From Cheilinus undulatus (Eukaryota; Chordata; Actinopteri; Labriformes; Labridae), in contig NC_054878.1 in NCBI RefSeq assembly GCF_018320785.1, forward strand, positions 45,255,429 to 45,319,428: a stretch of DNA of 64,000 nucleotides, written 5' to 3'. How positions within the stretch are numbered: position 1 is the stretch's first letter; each line of letters starts with the position of its first letter. Below, in pieces: positions 11,292 to 63,511 of the stretch. The position numbers and the translations under genes were made by a program. The notes below the pieces were generated by a model that worked only from the letters and a program-made list of their open reading frames with translations, was not told the origin of the DNA and ran no database searches.

Positions 11292-13047
11292 TAAATGTCC
11301 TACAAAGAACAAAACATGCACTATTTTTCTAAACTGTGCATGGTGTTGTGCAGGTGGATTTACTTCTTGGCTGATGATCTCATGTTTTCTTAATGTTTGT
11401 TGACACTAGAAACTACAAGTTCTCTTCTGTTTTAACTCATGTACAGTATATTTAAGAGCTTACATAAATGTGATTATGGCTTTATGTCTGTACAAATATG
11501 TAGCTTATGTGAACACTATCCAACAGATGTTAGAGCCAGCTATCCAAAAGTCTTTGCTCCTCAACATGTTAAATTATTGATACTATTAGGATGTGTAATG
11601 TTACCTGGATATTTTTTCCCTCATTCAAACCAGTACCATTCAGTTTTCTTCAAATCTGGTCTTGACCAGACTATTCTATCACTTTTTTCATATGGTATTG
11701 AAGTATTGTTGGCACATTTTCCCCTTTGGTTTTTTTGTGTTGATTTCTTTATTAAAGAATGCAAGTGTTACAAACATTCCTAGTTTATATTTTGTTTTTG
11801 TTAAATATTTGCTGGTTATCTTTCCCTCTACTTTGAGCTGTTGTCCTAATCAAATTTACCCCAGTGGAGGATTAATAAAGGTTTATCTTATCTTTAATAA
11901 TGTGATGAAATGTCATTATTTTTACTGTGGCCTATAATTAAATGTTAAAATATTCAACCATTTATCCAATTTCTGCTTGATCATTTCAGACCAAAAACCA
12001 AGAGCAAATAAATCCAACCATTGAATTTGTTTCCATATAGTCAAATACACTTTAAATAAATACTACCAGGACCTGGGGTAGGATGCTGTTGTGTAGTTCT
12101 ATACACCATTTATTTAGTATTTAGCAGATTTACTCTACTCTGCTCGGTGCCACTGATTAAAGAAGGATGCATTTTGTTCATTCTAAGATGGAAATGCTGA
12201 ATGGCCCTGAGCTTGGATAGAGCTGTTCTAGTCGTCTAACTACTCGGAGAACTTTGACACACTTGAACATTCACTCCACATTCACACACTGATGGTGGAG
12301 ACTGCTGGCTTTAGGCTTTCTGTTCAAGTTTCACTCAAACATTTGGGGAAGATTGGAAGAAAGTAGGGCCTTCTTTAAAATATGTTTAAGAATCCTCACA
12401 GAAATGTTGGCTCATTTCTTTGACGTGTTAGGGAATTTTTGTGGATTTAAGGAGGAAATTTTCCAATAAATTCAGAACTTTTAGTGGAAATTGTGTTGAT
12501 GCTCGGCTTTAACCAGTCCTTGCGGTCCATCGTTATAAATGAGTCCCCCATCCCTCTTTCAATGACCGACACCGTCTCTGACTGCCTGAAGACCCCCAAC
12601 AACACTCAGACTAAACATTTGCTCTAAAACCCATTTAGGTCTGGATTTTCTGCAGGAACAAAACCTTCATGAGATATGTGAACATCATTTCTGGTCTAGA
12701 CTACTTCCTGGGCTGAGCTTTTTAGAATTATCTGGTCTTTCTAATCACAAATATGTGTGAGAAACTAAAGATGCATTCCAAACAAAAGCTCAGCTCTCAG
12801 CAGGTTAAAGCATGAAAACATAAATGTAGATGAAAAGAGAATTCTGTTCAAATGAGAGGGGCCGTTCAAAAACAACTCCTGCTAAACAGCGCCCTCTAGT
12901 GGCCATATTCAGAGCTACATGCAGGTTCATATTTGCACTCCAGTGAAGTTCAACTGTTTTTGGTCCAGCATGGCTGAGCTCAGGTCCCCATAACCTTCAA
13001 CAATGATGCAGCACAGTGAGCTTTACAGCTCATTGGAATCATTGTTA
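11292..13047. other. Gene-free; a retroposon-like tail at about 11790-11905
   Basis: AT-rich DNA with no convincing gene. 'taccccagtggaggattaataaaggtttatcttatctt' (11857 onward) resembles the 3' tail common to fish non-LTR elements, suggesting a 5'-truncated LINE copy. 12210-12310 shares text with 42765-42865 ('cattcacacactgatgg' with upstream 'tctagtc.tct.actactc'), so it is a dispersed repeat of unknown type. Confidence 0.4.
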
Positions 13048-13055
13048 GTGTAGAG
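13048..13055. repeat. 8-bp target-site duplication (left), GTGTAGAG
   Basis: Exact match to 14924-14931; the pair brackets the hAT element at 13056-14923. Confidence 0.85.
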
Positions 13056-14923
13056 CAGGGGTTCTCAATGTTCGGGTCGAGAGACACTGAGAGGGGGTGT
13101 CCAGATACCTTAAAACCTAGGAGTGTTTTTAAAATTACACTTACACCAATTTTGCCAAATTTTAACCCGTTTTCATCACTTTTTCCCATCAATGCTATGA
13201 ATCTTAACACATTTTTGAAACTTAAACCCCATTTTTGTCCATTTAAAACCCCTCAACCACTTTTTTTCTGCCTGTTTTGCCACTTTTAAACTAAATCTTG
13301 AAACCCTTTGCCTATTGTTGGCTCTGTTGACACATTATTGTCACTATTAACCCCTTTAACACATTTTTAAGCAACATTTCAGAATTTGATATGCCAATTT
13401 TTTTTGCCAGTTTCTGATTTTTTTTCTGCCTCAGCTAACCCCTTTTTGCCAGTTTATATAAATTGTCATCCCATTCCACCAAATTTCCACCTATTTTTGC
13501 CACTTTAATCCCATTTCAGCCACTTTTAAATCCCCTTTTACCATTTAATATGCCCATTATTGTGCCTTGGGGGGTTATTTTGCCACATTTATTGAATTTT
13601 TGGCATTTCTAACCCATTTCTGCTACTTTTAAATTCAATTTCACCACATTCCCCACCTTTTTTGCCAACATTAACCAATTTTAGCTATTTTTAATGTACT
13701 TTTATTATGTTTTCAACAAAAGATTTACATTTTTTAAGAGGGCTACTTACTACACAAATGAATTAAAATGTGTTTCTTTGGTAAGAGTGGTTTTTATTCA
13801 GGTGAAATATAAAATACCACAGCTTCACTTTACAACAGACCAGGGGTTTTCAAAGTGTGTGAGAGTGAGCCTCCCCTAAGAAGAAATTATTCATTCGGTG
13901 GACCCCCACCCACAAGAAGGATTAAAATTGAAAATAATAATAATAACATTTCAAGAATTTATGTCTATCTTTAAACATTTTTAACATTTTTGATATTTTG
14001 GTTTGCAATTGTCCTTAAACATCTGCCTTTCCCTCTTATTGAGGTATAATGCCATTAAATACCGCTTTTTCATATTTTTTGGCCATTTTACAACTTCTTT
14101 TTACCCTTTTTCACCTTTTCGCCCATTTAAGCTACTTTTCATCAGTAAATATCCCTTTTTTTCATTTTTTTGCTAATTTTTGCGACTTGTTTTTGCCACT
14201 TTTTCCCAATTTTTGCCAGTTTTATCCCATTTTTTGCCCCTTTTAACCATATTTTGCCACTTTTTGTCCATTTAAGCTACCTTTTGCCATTAAATACCAC
14301 TTGTTTCCCTTTTTCACAATTTTTGCCTCTTCTTTTTGCCATTTTTGCCCTTTTTCACAATTTTTGTGCCACTTTTTGCACATTTAAATGACCCTTTGCC
14401 ATTACAGACTACTTGTTTCCTATTTAACTTATATTTGTTGCTACTTGAAGCTGTTTTTGCCACTTTTCACCTCTTAGATTGTGGCTCTTGCAAAGGTATT
14501 TTTCAACAATTTTGCTCTTTGGTTAAGGGTTGAGTAACACTGCTCTATAGCATAGTCCCTATAGTAACTAAGTCTATCCATTTTGCTCCATGCACAGCAG
14601 AGGTTCGCAAAGCAAATCACCTTTTTTCAGGTTTATGGTTCTGTGCCTCCCCTGAAGCTCTGTGGCGCCCCCCAGGGGAGGCCCGCCTCACACTTTGAAA
14701 GCCACTGCAATAGACCATGATTTTGCAGACCTCCATGGTCCCCCAGTATGGCTGGGCCCGAGAAAGCTCGCCCATTGATCCCCCCTCATGGACGGCCTTG
14801 TCTGCACATGACTAGTCTTGAATGTGCATGGCTGTGTTCAACCACCTTCAGATAAAATGGGGGTCCCTGATTTTTGGCACCTTTATTTTGGGGGTCACAG
14901 GCTGAAAAGGTTGAGAACCACTG
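13056..14923. mobile_element. Non-autonomous hAT-type element (outer)
   Basis: The left end caggggttctcaa and the right end ttgagaaccactg are terminal inverted repeats (12 of 13 positions), flanked by the perfect 8-bp duplication GTGTAGAG. Eight-base duplications and CAG...CTG ends are the hallmark of hAT transposons. The interior codes for no transposase. It is filled with degenerate 'tttttgccacttttaaccc' repeats and contains a second hAT-like element at 13841-14707. Without that insertion the element would be about 1 kb. Confidence 0.85.
13841..14707. mobile_element. Non-autonomous hAT-type element nested in the first
   Basis: The left end 'caggggttttcaaagtgtgt' pairs with the right end 'cacactttgaaagccactg'. 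Subterminal 'gagcctcccct' and 'aggggaggcccgcctc' also pair. Flanks caacagac (13833-13840) and caatagac (14708-14715) match at 7 of 8 bases, as expected for an ageing hAT target duplication. The interior is T-rich with 'tttttgccactttttgc' repeats and no transposase. Confidence 0.8.
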
Positions 14924-14931
14924 GTGTAGAG
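14924..14931. repeat. 8-bp target-site duplication (right), GTGTAGAG
   Basis: Right-hand partner of 13048-13055. Confidence 0.85.
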
Positions 14932-17278
14932 AAGCAGAGTGTTGTGGGTTTACATTCACGTCAATCATCATTGACTCTAGCAGGGAGGGATTAGTGCTCA
15001 CTAAAGGATTCAGAGAAGATCCACTGGATGAAATCCCTCCAGGAGAATCATTATTAATAGTGATTTTATAATGTGGACGTCATGTGGAGGATCAACGGTT
15101 ACAGTAGAGATATTCTCATAGAGACAGGCCTCTGTATGAACATAGAATGGATGTTCTAGACAATGATTCAGCTCTACTCCATTAAAGTCAGCTCATATTA
15201 TGGGACATCAAACATGGTGCACTGAATGAGCCATTCTTTCAATGAGCTCCAAATTCAGTAGAATAATGTTGCTAGACAGCTCAAAGATCTGATAAATAGA
15301 TCTTTGTTTCTGAGGACGTGAACAGCTCAGTCCAGTTCAACCAGTCTTTCGTGGATGCTGGTCCCAGTGGGGTTCAAAGTCTAACTGTAGCCACTCCATG
15401 GTTGTGTTCTGAGCCTGTTTGTCTTTGGTCGTCTGTTTCACAAACACTCTACTGTGAGACGGCATGTTCAAAAAGCCCACATGAATCACAGAGACTTCAT
15501 CTTTGTGTTAAACAATGTTTGATGTCAGAGAAAAGTAGAGCAGAACATTCTTTTACGGCCTGGATCAAAGACTAAAGCCATGACTGTGATATCTGATAAA
15601 GAAGAGTTGCTGATGTTTGGTTTTTATTCCACATTTCTGTCATATTAGACTCTATGTGGAAGGACTGGAACTGATGACTCTAACATCCCATCAGTTATCC
15701 TGATAAATATCTTCAAATGGAGAATAGATTGGAGGAACATTATTTTGACATTTTTAACGGCTTTTCTCTCAAATCTCTGCCCACATAAATCCCCTCGACA
15801 CAAACATGACATTCTCTGAAATAGAAATTGGGATTGGTGGATTTGGCATCAACAACATCTTGTGACAAAATAATTGGGACGGTCCCTCTGACATAAAAAT
15901 TCCCAGTGAGGATTTCTGTTGAAAAGCCGTTCAAAGTGGACGTTTTTAGAGGGTCGATTGTTGGGTTGTTTTGACCGGATTTAGCAGTAATATCAAAGAT
16001 AAATCAATAATCAATCATGGAACCAAACTGGAAGTTCCTAAGATAAAACTCTGCCTTTTAAACTTGTTGTGAGCATCTTTGAAACAGAAAATCCCTCTCT
16101 AGGTTTACCCTCTAAAATAAAGATGAACACAGCAGACAGAGCCGAGTAAAGCTCAACTTCTTTAAAACTTTAATCATCTCAAATCTGACTCAGTGTTCTC
16201 AGAGCAAACACAGATTATTCATCATTTTATCTGACTTTGGAGTGCTCCACTCTCCTGTCCAGTAGGGGGCAGTAGTCTAAAAACAGAGAAAATCAACTTG
16301 AAGGTGAAATTCAGAAAAATTAGAACAAATGTGAGAGTTGACATTGTCTCTCTCTCTCTGTGAGAATTTCAAAGTTGGTTTCCTGCTCATAGATAAAGAA
16401 TGTAATCAGCTCCATCAGCGTGGGAGAAAACATTGGAAATGGTGACATCTGCTGGCAGAAAGCAGTGATAGCAGGAACAGGATGCCCCTAAGTTGGGTAG
16501 TTCTTTTCTTAATAATTTCATTTCAAAGTTAGGCAGTTTCACAATGAATATGGCATATTTGAGAAGGCTTTTATTTTGAAATCTTACATCAGGTTGCCTT
16601 GTTACTGCGCCTGATATATTGTGGGTTGTCCAACTATCACTCTAAGGTGGAATGAGTCTGTGATTACAGGGTTTTGTTAAATTATTTCAATTGAAATTTA
16701 TTATGTCAGTCACTCACTACATAAGTTTGTTTAAATCTCACTATAAGAACACAGAGGCCAATGGCCCACACCCCCGATGTGCTCCGGGGTGTGAGGGCCC
16801 TTCAGTGCTGCTTGCAGCCCTAGTTATTTTATTTTATTTTATTTAATTTATTTATTTTTTGCACATTTTGTGGCGTCCCCAGAAAAAAATTCAGGCTTGT
16901 TTAACTTTTTGGCTTTTGACAAGGAAGCAATTGGTTCAATCATATCAAATCAAACTTTATTTATAAAGCACATTTCATACACAGGGCAACACAATGTGCT
17001 TCACAGTCAAAAACAAGTGATTGCAGCAATCATTGTATCGCAAATTGAGAACAGGATATACAAATTCTGAGCAGGAGTAAAACCTCAACATGTACACTAA
17101 AATCATCCACACAGATTAGAACACACAACAAACACACAAACACACACACTGAAAGAAAATATACTAGTTGTAGTGGAGAATTACTCTCATATGAAACTGA
17201 GTCAAACCATCCCAGCACACAGCCTGCAAACATTTAACAGCAGCTCTCACGTGGAGAGGAGGAGGCAGGGTTTTTTAT
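14932..17278. other. Gene-free; a retroposon-like tail at about 16940-17040
   Basis: No gene is recognised. (TTTTA)n lies at about 16823-16858. The text 'atcaaatcaaactttattta' to 'caatgtgcttcacag' (about 16945-17010) resembles a fish retroposon 3' tail on the - strand. The rest is ordinary AT-rich sequence. Confidence 0.4.
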
Positions 17279-17331
17279 TTAGTTAGTTAGTTAGTTAGTT
17301 AGTTAGTTGGTTAGTTGGTTAGTTGGTTAGT
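17279..17331. repeat. (TTAG)n microsatellite with TTGG interruptions
   Basis: Pure TTAG units pass into alternating TTAG/TTGG units at the right side. Confidence 0.9.
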
Positions 17332-17914
17332 GAGCGTGTAGGTCCAATCGGCTCTGCACATGAAGTCAGTAGGAACAGGCAGAGAAAATGGGTTTGATTT
17401 ATGCTGTTTAACAAATTCACTCCTTCGGGTTAGGCTACTTTTACGTACCAGCCTTAGTGGCTGGTAAGTTGAGCAAATTCCCCTGACACAGCTCAGTAAT
17501 ACCTACATGGCAGGTGCTTATTTCCCACCCCGGTACTCAAGGATCAACGCCGAGAGTCAGTAACAGACTGTGGTGGTCTTTGAGCCCTCAGGGTTGCTGC
17601 ATCCAAAAGCAGGCATGATTCTGTACTGAAATCACTGCATGGCCTCAGGAACACTTCCAGAAATATCTGTCTGACAACAGTTTGACAGTTAAAGCTGGAT
17701 CATGCTAAGAGCATCCTAACAGGATCCAGGAACACCACCATCTTCTCTGGACCCAAGCTCATTTAAAATGGACTGAGGAAACATGGAAAACTGTTCTGTG
17801 GTCAGATGCATGACACTATGAACACCGTGTCCTGAGGACTAAAGGGGAGATGGAGCATCCAGCTTGTTCTCCTGGCTCAGCTCTAAAGCCTGCGTCTCTG
17901 ATGGTATGGGGTTG

Positions 17915-17922
17915 CATTAGTG
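17915..17922. repeat. 8-bp target-site duplication (left), CATTAGTG
   Basis: Matches GATTAGTG at 18874-18881 in 7 of 8 positions. Removing the hAT element and one copy restores the continuous reading '...GCIS-AYG...' of the Tc1-like transposase. Confidence 0.8.
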
Positions 17923-18873
17923 CAGGAGAGTCAAACTCAACCTCAGCAGGGGCCGAAATCTGAATTTAGGTCTAACCTGGGGGCCCAACAGGGTAAACAT
18001 TTAACCATGAACTGTAAACCTTATTTTCACAGGTAATTCATTAAGCGGGAGAAAAACTGATTATAAATGATTTTGAGATTTAAAATGATAAGTTCAAAGG
18101 CTCAGAATCTGAGACAAAAGTCAAAATATTAGTTAAAAAGGTCAGAACACAAAATCAGAAGTCAAAATATGTTTTAAAAGGCAAATAAGGCTGAGACATA
18201 ACTTAAAATTTAAGATTGTGAATCTTAAAGGTCAAAATATGAGATTAAAAGTCAAAGTTAGGACTTTAAAAAGGCAAAATATGAGATTAAATTTGAAATC
18301 ATGATCTTTTAATTACAAAATATAATTTGAAATTTAAAATTGGAATCTAAAAGTTCAAAGTATGAGATAAAAAAATCAAAATGCGGGAGTGCAGATGGTT
18401 GAGTGGTTTAAGGCGCTACCCATGTACACGGGCGGCCCGGGTTTGAATCCGGCCCGTGGCCTTTCACCGCATGTCTCTCCCCACTCTCTACCCTGTTTCC
18501 AAGTCTATCCACTGTCCTTCCTCTATCAAATAAAGGCATGAAAAGGCCCAAAAATAAATCTTTAATTAAAAAAACTCAAAATGCAAAGTTTAAGTCAGTA
18601 TTTTCAGTCACAAATTGAAAATATTCAATGAAAACACAAATTATTTTCTTATTTTCTATCTCATCATTTTTACCATTTACTTTTTCAAATTTATGACTTA
18701 ACAGAAGATATTTTAAATCTTCAATGTTAAATTCTCATTTCTATACTGGAGAAAATCTGCAGACTTCAGACCTACCGGCCGGTTCTAATTAAAATATGAT
18801 GTGATCCTGCGGGCCGAGTTAAACTGCACCACGGGCTAGATTTGGCCCTCAGGCCTTGAGTTTGACACCCCTG
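17923..18873. mobile_element. hAT-type element inserted in the Tc1-like transposase
   Basis: Ends 'caggagagtcaaactcaa' and 'ttgagtttgacacccctg' are inverted repeats, and subterminal 'ggggcc' and 'ggccctcaggcc' add to the similarity. The 8-bp flanking duplication supports hAT. The interior is AT-rich with repeated 'aaaatatgagattaaa' phrases, no transposase, and a SINE at 18385-18575. A fragment of the same right end recurs at about 38728-38781. Confidence 0.85.
18385..18575 (+). mobile_element. tRNA-derived SINE with perfect 9-bp target duplication
   Basis: The head shows a pol III A box (tggttgagtggtttaaggcg) and B box (gggtttgaatcc) like a tRNA of the Leu/Ser type. A tRNA-unrelated body ('catgtctctccccactctct' to 'tatcaaataaaggcatgaaa') and an A-rich tail follow. 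TCAAAATGC occurs immediately before (18376-18384) and after (18576-18584). The body matches the - strand copy at 63561-63748, proving a dispersed family. I do not assign a family name. Confidence 0.88.
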
Positions 18874-19494
18874 GATTAGTGCCTATGGCGTGGGCAGCTC
18901 TAACATCTGGAAAGGAACCATCAATGCTGAAAAGTAGAGAGAGCTTTTAGAGCAACATATGCTCCCATCCAGACTACGTCTCTGTCAGGGAAGGTCTTGA
19001 CTATTTCAGCAAGACCATGCTAAACCACATCATCCTCACAACAGCATGGCTTCACAGAAGACGAGTCCAGGTCCTGAACTGGTCTGCCTGCAGTCCACAC
19101 CTTTCACCAACAGAAAAAATTTGGCGCATCAGAAAAGGAAAAATCCAGCAATGAAGACCCAGGACTGTTGAGCAACTAGAATCCTCCACCAGACAAGAAT
19201 GGGACAACATTCCTCTCCCAAAACTCCAGCACCTGGTCTCCTCACTTCCCAGACATTTACAGACTGTTGTTAAAAGAAGAGGGGTAGTAAACATGGCCCT
19301 GTCCCAACTTTTTTGAGATATGTTTTTCAAAAGTAGCTTTTTTTTCAGGAAACGGTAAAATGTCTCAATTTTAACATCTGAAATGTAGTTTATGTTCTAT
19401 TGTGATAAAATATGAGTTTATGGATTTGACAAACATTGCATTCTGTTATTTACATTTTACACAGCGCCCCAACTTTTTTGGAAATAGGGTTGTA

Positions 19495-20640
19495 TTAAGT
19501 ATTTAGGTTAATAGTTCGATCGGTTTATTTTGGCTTGATGCAGATGTGTGACTGTGTCTATGAGGCTCTATGGGAAATTACTCACTTTCGGAGTCAGCCT
19601 CTTGTGGACACTTAAGGAACTACAGTGATTCATACTATTAGCTGCTTTTCTTAGCTTACAGGTTGCTGCTTGGTGTTACTGACATTTCAGACTGCGTTCA
19701 TTCATGGTGGGGGGCTGACCGCTGCAGCACTGCTCGTTTTTAGTGCATGCTAACAAGTCAGGCTGCCTGTGAGTCGCTCATATGGAGATTTATTGAGGTA
19801 TACTTTAAAGAAAGACAGGGCTGACAGCAGGGAGACACAGGCAACATGCCTGGTGTGACAGCCAAGAAGACACATGCAAAAGCAGAAACACGAGCAGCCA
19901 TCACACATTCAGTAAGCACCCAGTCTAAAAAAGCTGTTCCACCTTCACAAACTGGAGCTATGTGGCTGTTAGAAGACAGGAAAGTATGTTCAGGGTGTCT
20001 CAAAGAAAACGATATGCCTGTAAAACTACTCCAAGCTACATTATGAACTTCAGACGGATGGAAGAGACGGTCAGAAAGGAGGGATGAGTGATAAGAATCT
20101 GAGAAATTTTATTTCTTATTTTCTTACTGACCCTGATTCTGAACAGTCTTGAACGTCCGTCAGCGTGTGTCGTTTGGTGTCTGCGTCATGTTTTCAGCAT
20201 TAGAGCAGAACACGGTGTTTTCATCAGAGCTGCTGCTGCTGCTGCTGCTCTCTGACCCAGTTTCTCTGCTTGACATGACTGGGTTGTTTCCAGTGCTGCT
20301 GTGGGAGGATCCCACGGGGCCCCTTCACTCACAGATCAGCATGTCCTCTCATGTGTCGGTGGGGCTTTCCTTTTATATTCCTGAAATTCTGCTTCAAATT
20401 AAGTGTGTTTCTGTGTGGTGACTGCAGTGACTTTATTTTATTAATCATTCCACCTTTGGCTCTTTTACTATTCATGTCCTCAGTGCAGCCAGAGTACAGT
20501 GACGCCATCTTTTAAAGGTTTATGTGAACATGCTCCATGTTCCACGTTGCATTTGTTTTATTTCTAAAAGAAGCAGATCTGCCTCAGCCCTCCTGAACTG
20601 TGTCTCATTTGAAACCTCCTTCTTGACTGATTTGTCCTGA
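19495..20640. other. Gene-free; (GCT)7 at 20229-20249
   Basis: Several short open frames exist but none has recognisable protein features. 20229-20249 is a pure trinucleotide run. I see nothing else. Confidence 0.5.
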
Positions 20641-22085
20641 ATTCAAGAGGAAACATTTTAACATTTTTGAAAAATATTTTTGAATTTCACTAAATGTTTT
20701 CACTTTTCATGAAAAAGATATAAGTTTCAAAAAAGATTTTCACATTTCACGAAATGTTTTAGTGTTTTGTTATTACTTTTTTTTTTTTTTTTTACTTTTT
20801 ATATGTATTGTCTGTGACTCACAATATAAAGATACTTTTCAGAAAACGTTTTTGAGTTTCATGATATTTATTGCATTGCAGAAAATAATCTTGAATTTTA
20901 CAAATTATTTTTGGACTTCAATTAATATATATTTTGTGTTTCTGAAAATAATTTTACATCTTGGAAAATAATTTTGCATTGCACAGAATGTTTTTGCGTT
21001 CACGACATAATTTTGCATTTCACAAATATTAACATAACTACGCTTTGTACAAATTATTTTTGCATTGCACAAAAGTGTTTGTGTTTTATGAAATGTTTTG
21101 GATTGCAGAAAAAAATCTTGCATTTTACAAATTATTTTGGCACTTCAATAACTATATATTTTCTGTTTCCAAAAATAATTTATTTTTCACTTCTTTTTTC
21201 TTTTTATAAAGCATTTATGTTACCCACTAAATGTTTCTGCATTTCATTAAATGTTTTTAACATTTCAGAAATATTGTGTAATTTCACCACAAATTTGCAT
21301 TTCATTTAATATTGTTGGTATGTATTGTTTTTTAAACAAAATATTTTGCATTTTACTGTTTTTGCTTTTACAAAATGCTTTATACTTTTGACATTCATTT
21401 TTTAATTGGATGAAATGTTTCCCGTATCACATAAACCTTTTTGTATTTCAAGAAATGTAATTATAATAAAAATGTTTTTAAATAAATTGCAAAATCCTTT
21501 AGTTAAAATAAGAACATTTTAATATGTAAAAAAAAAAAAAGTCAAATCCATAACATTTCTTTAAACAAAAGAATTGCGATTACGTAGTCCCTAAAGGGAC
21601 ATTAGCAGAAAAAAAAAGATTCTTGTGCACATGAGAAACTATCCTGTGCTTGTGAGATCATTCCCTGCAGACGAACACCAGAAACGTTCTCATGTGTGTG
21701 AGATACTATCTCTTTTTCTGATTCATGAAATAATTTATTATTTCAGAAAATATTTTTGCATTTAACAATTTGTTTTTACTTTACACAAATTGTTTTTTGT
21801 TCCACAACAGATTGTGTCTAAATAAATATTTATGTATGAAATGAATGAGTTTTGGGATTTTTTTGTTTTTGTTTTTGTTTTTTTGTTTTTTTGTTTTTTT
21901 TTTTTGGGAATGGCACATATTTTTTTTATGAAATTCAGGAAATGTTTTCACCTTCATGTGACATTTTTGCATTTCTCAAAGGCTTAGGTTGATAGCTCTT
22001 GTTTTATGAATGTCTTGTTTGATTGAATTATGTTGTTTTTATATTTGTTTTTCATAAAATGTGCTTTCACAAAATATTTTTTGCA
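20641..22085. repeat. Degenerate AT-rich repeat ('aaaatatttttgcatttcac' type)
   Basis: Phrases such as 'ttttgcatttcacaaa', 'gaaatgtttt' and 'aaaataattttgcatt' recur every roughly 25-35 bp without a strict period. Runs of T occur at 20769-20793 and around 21857-21905. No gene. Confidence 0.65.
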
Positions 22086-22093
22086 AAATGTAA

Positions 22094-22161
22094 GCAGGAG
22101 CCCCAGGAATAACGGGCAGGGCGGCAGCAGAACCCCGGTAAATTACACTGTTTTAAACCAC
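22094..22161 (+). pseudogene. Duplicate of arid1b exon 1 end plus intron 1 start
   Basis: About 68 bp match 23773-23840. From 'gagcccc' (22098 and 23777) to 'ttttaaaccac' there are four differences in 64 bases. The copy includes the last 40 exonic bases, the splice donor (gtaaat at 22138) and 24 intronic bases, so it is a DNA-level duplication and not a retrocopy. It still reads NNGQGGSRTP before the donor. It sits about 1.0 kb upstream of the arid1b start codon. Three of the four changes are G-to-A in the copy. The sequence to its right is an A-rich run (about 22181-22206). Confidence 0.88.
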
Positions 22162-22448
22162 AGCACAAATTTTGGGATGCAAAAAGAAAAAAAAAAAAAA
22201 AAAAAAGAGAAAAAACTTGATCTCTTGATCTTGAATTATTGAGGGTAAGAGTCACTTACATCACAAGGAGCCAGTTCAGGAATCTGATCTTTCTGGGGGC
22301 CTCCCTGTTTAGGTCTTCCAGGCAGGTCCGGATGGGAGGAGACCTCAAGCAAGACCGAGAATGCTCTGAGTCTGGTCTGGGGACACCTCAGGATCCCCCA
22401 AAAGGAGTTGAAAAATGCCACTGGTGAAAGGAATATCTGGGTTGGCTT

Positions 22449-22474
22449 GGATGGATGGATGGATGGATGGATGG
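22449..22474. repeat. (GGAT)n microsatellite
   Basis: Six consecutive ATGG units in otherwise ordinary sequence. Confidence 0.85.
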
Positions 22475-23135
22475 AAAATGCACAGTCGTGTGCATATGTT
22501 TTAGACATGTTGGGTGCCAAGGATTCACTGTGGGGCCCTTCATACCTTGACTCGATGGGGGGAGGTAAGCCAGACTCAAACTCATCACATGTTGACACAC
22601 GTATAGCTCAACAGCCAAGATCCAGCTCGAGTTACGGTATTTTAGGGCAAAATACCGAATAAATACCAGAGAATTGCCACAATATTAGAAGGTCAGTGTT
22701 AGGATACAATACCACCTTATTACCAGAGAAGTGTTAGGGTTAGGGGTTAGGAGGTAACAGTGAGATACCACCTAAATACTACAATATTATGAGGACTTAC
22801 TTGATAATTGATGAATTATAAAAACTGCCTTGATATCAGCAAGTTATTACTTGGTAAAATTCCAATTATTACTAGGCAATTACCTCCTTATTTTTGAGAT
22901 AATAGTACACAATTATTGTTTGTCACTATAAAATGATTACATAATTAGGGCCCACTAAAATAAAGTGTCACCAAATTGTCTATTAATTTACAGATGTCTT
23001 GTTATATTCAAATGTTTCAATTTAATAACACGATAATGATTTTTTTCTCCCATGGCAGCTATTTGCCTCCGTACCACATGAAACATAATGAAATAAATAA
23101 AATAAGAGTGAGGAGGAGAGGAGGAGGAGGAGCGG

Positions 23136-63511
<40,376 letters not shown>

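Larger units (their letters stand above)
17604..19494 (+). mobile_element. Decayed Tc1/mariner-type transposon, 5' truncated, split by an hAT element
   Basis: The + strand keeps broken transposase text: 'LTWTEETWKTVLWSD'-like residues near 17770-17810, 'LMVWGCIS' near 17898-17921, continuing after the insertion with 'AYGVGSSNIWKGTINAEK' from about 18882 and 'LFQQDHAKPH' near 18999. The right end, 'ccaacttttttggaaatagg' then 'gttgta', is the terminal repeat of this family. Stops and frameshifts abound, so it is inactive. Two relatives lie at 35142-36503 (- strand) and 51520-52345 (+ strand); all three share the phrase 'gactgaggaaacatggaaaa'. The 5' terminal repeat is absent. Confidence 0.8.

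Noticed and set aside
18385..18480. A functional tRNA gene
   Set aside because: A and B boxes are present, but no acceptor stem or anticodon arm closes, and a SINE body, A tail and target duplication follow.
22640..22975. A possible transposon ('ttagggcccactaaaataaa')
   Set aside because: It looks like dispersed fish repeat DNA, but I could not find paired ends or duplications.
23039..23058. A splice acceptor (tttttttctcccatggcag) that would put an upstream coding exon before exon 1
   Set aside because: Reading from it in the exon 1 frame meets TGA at 23109; it could only serve a 5' UTR exon.
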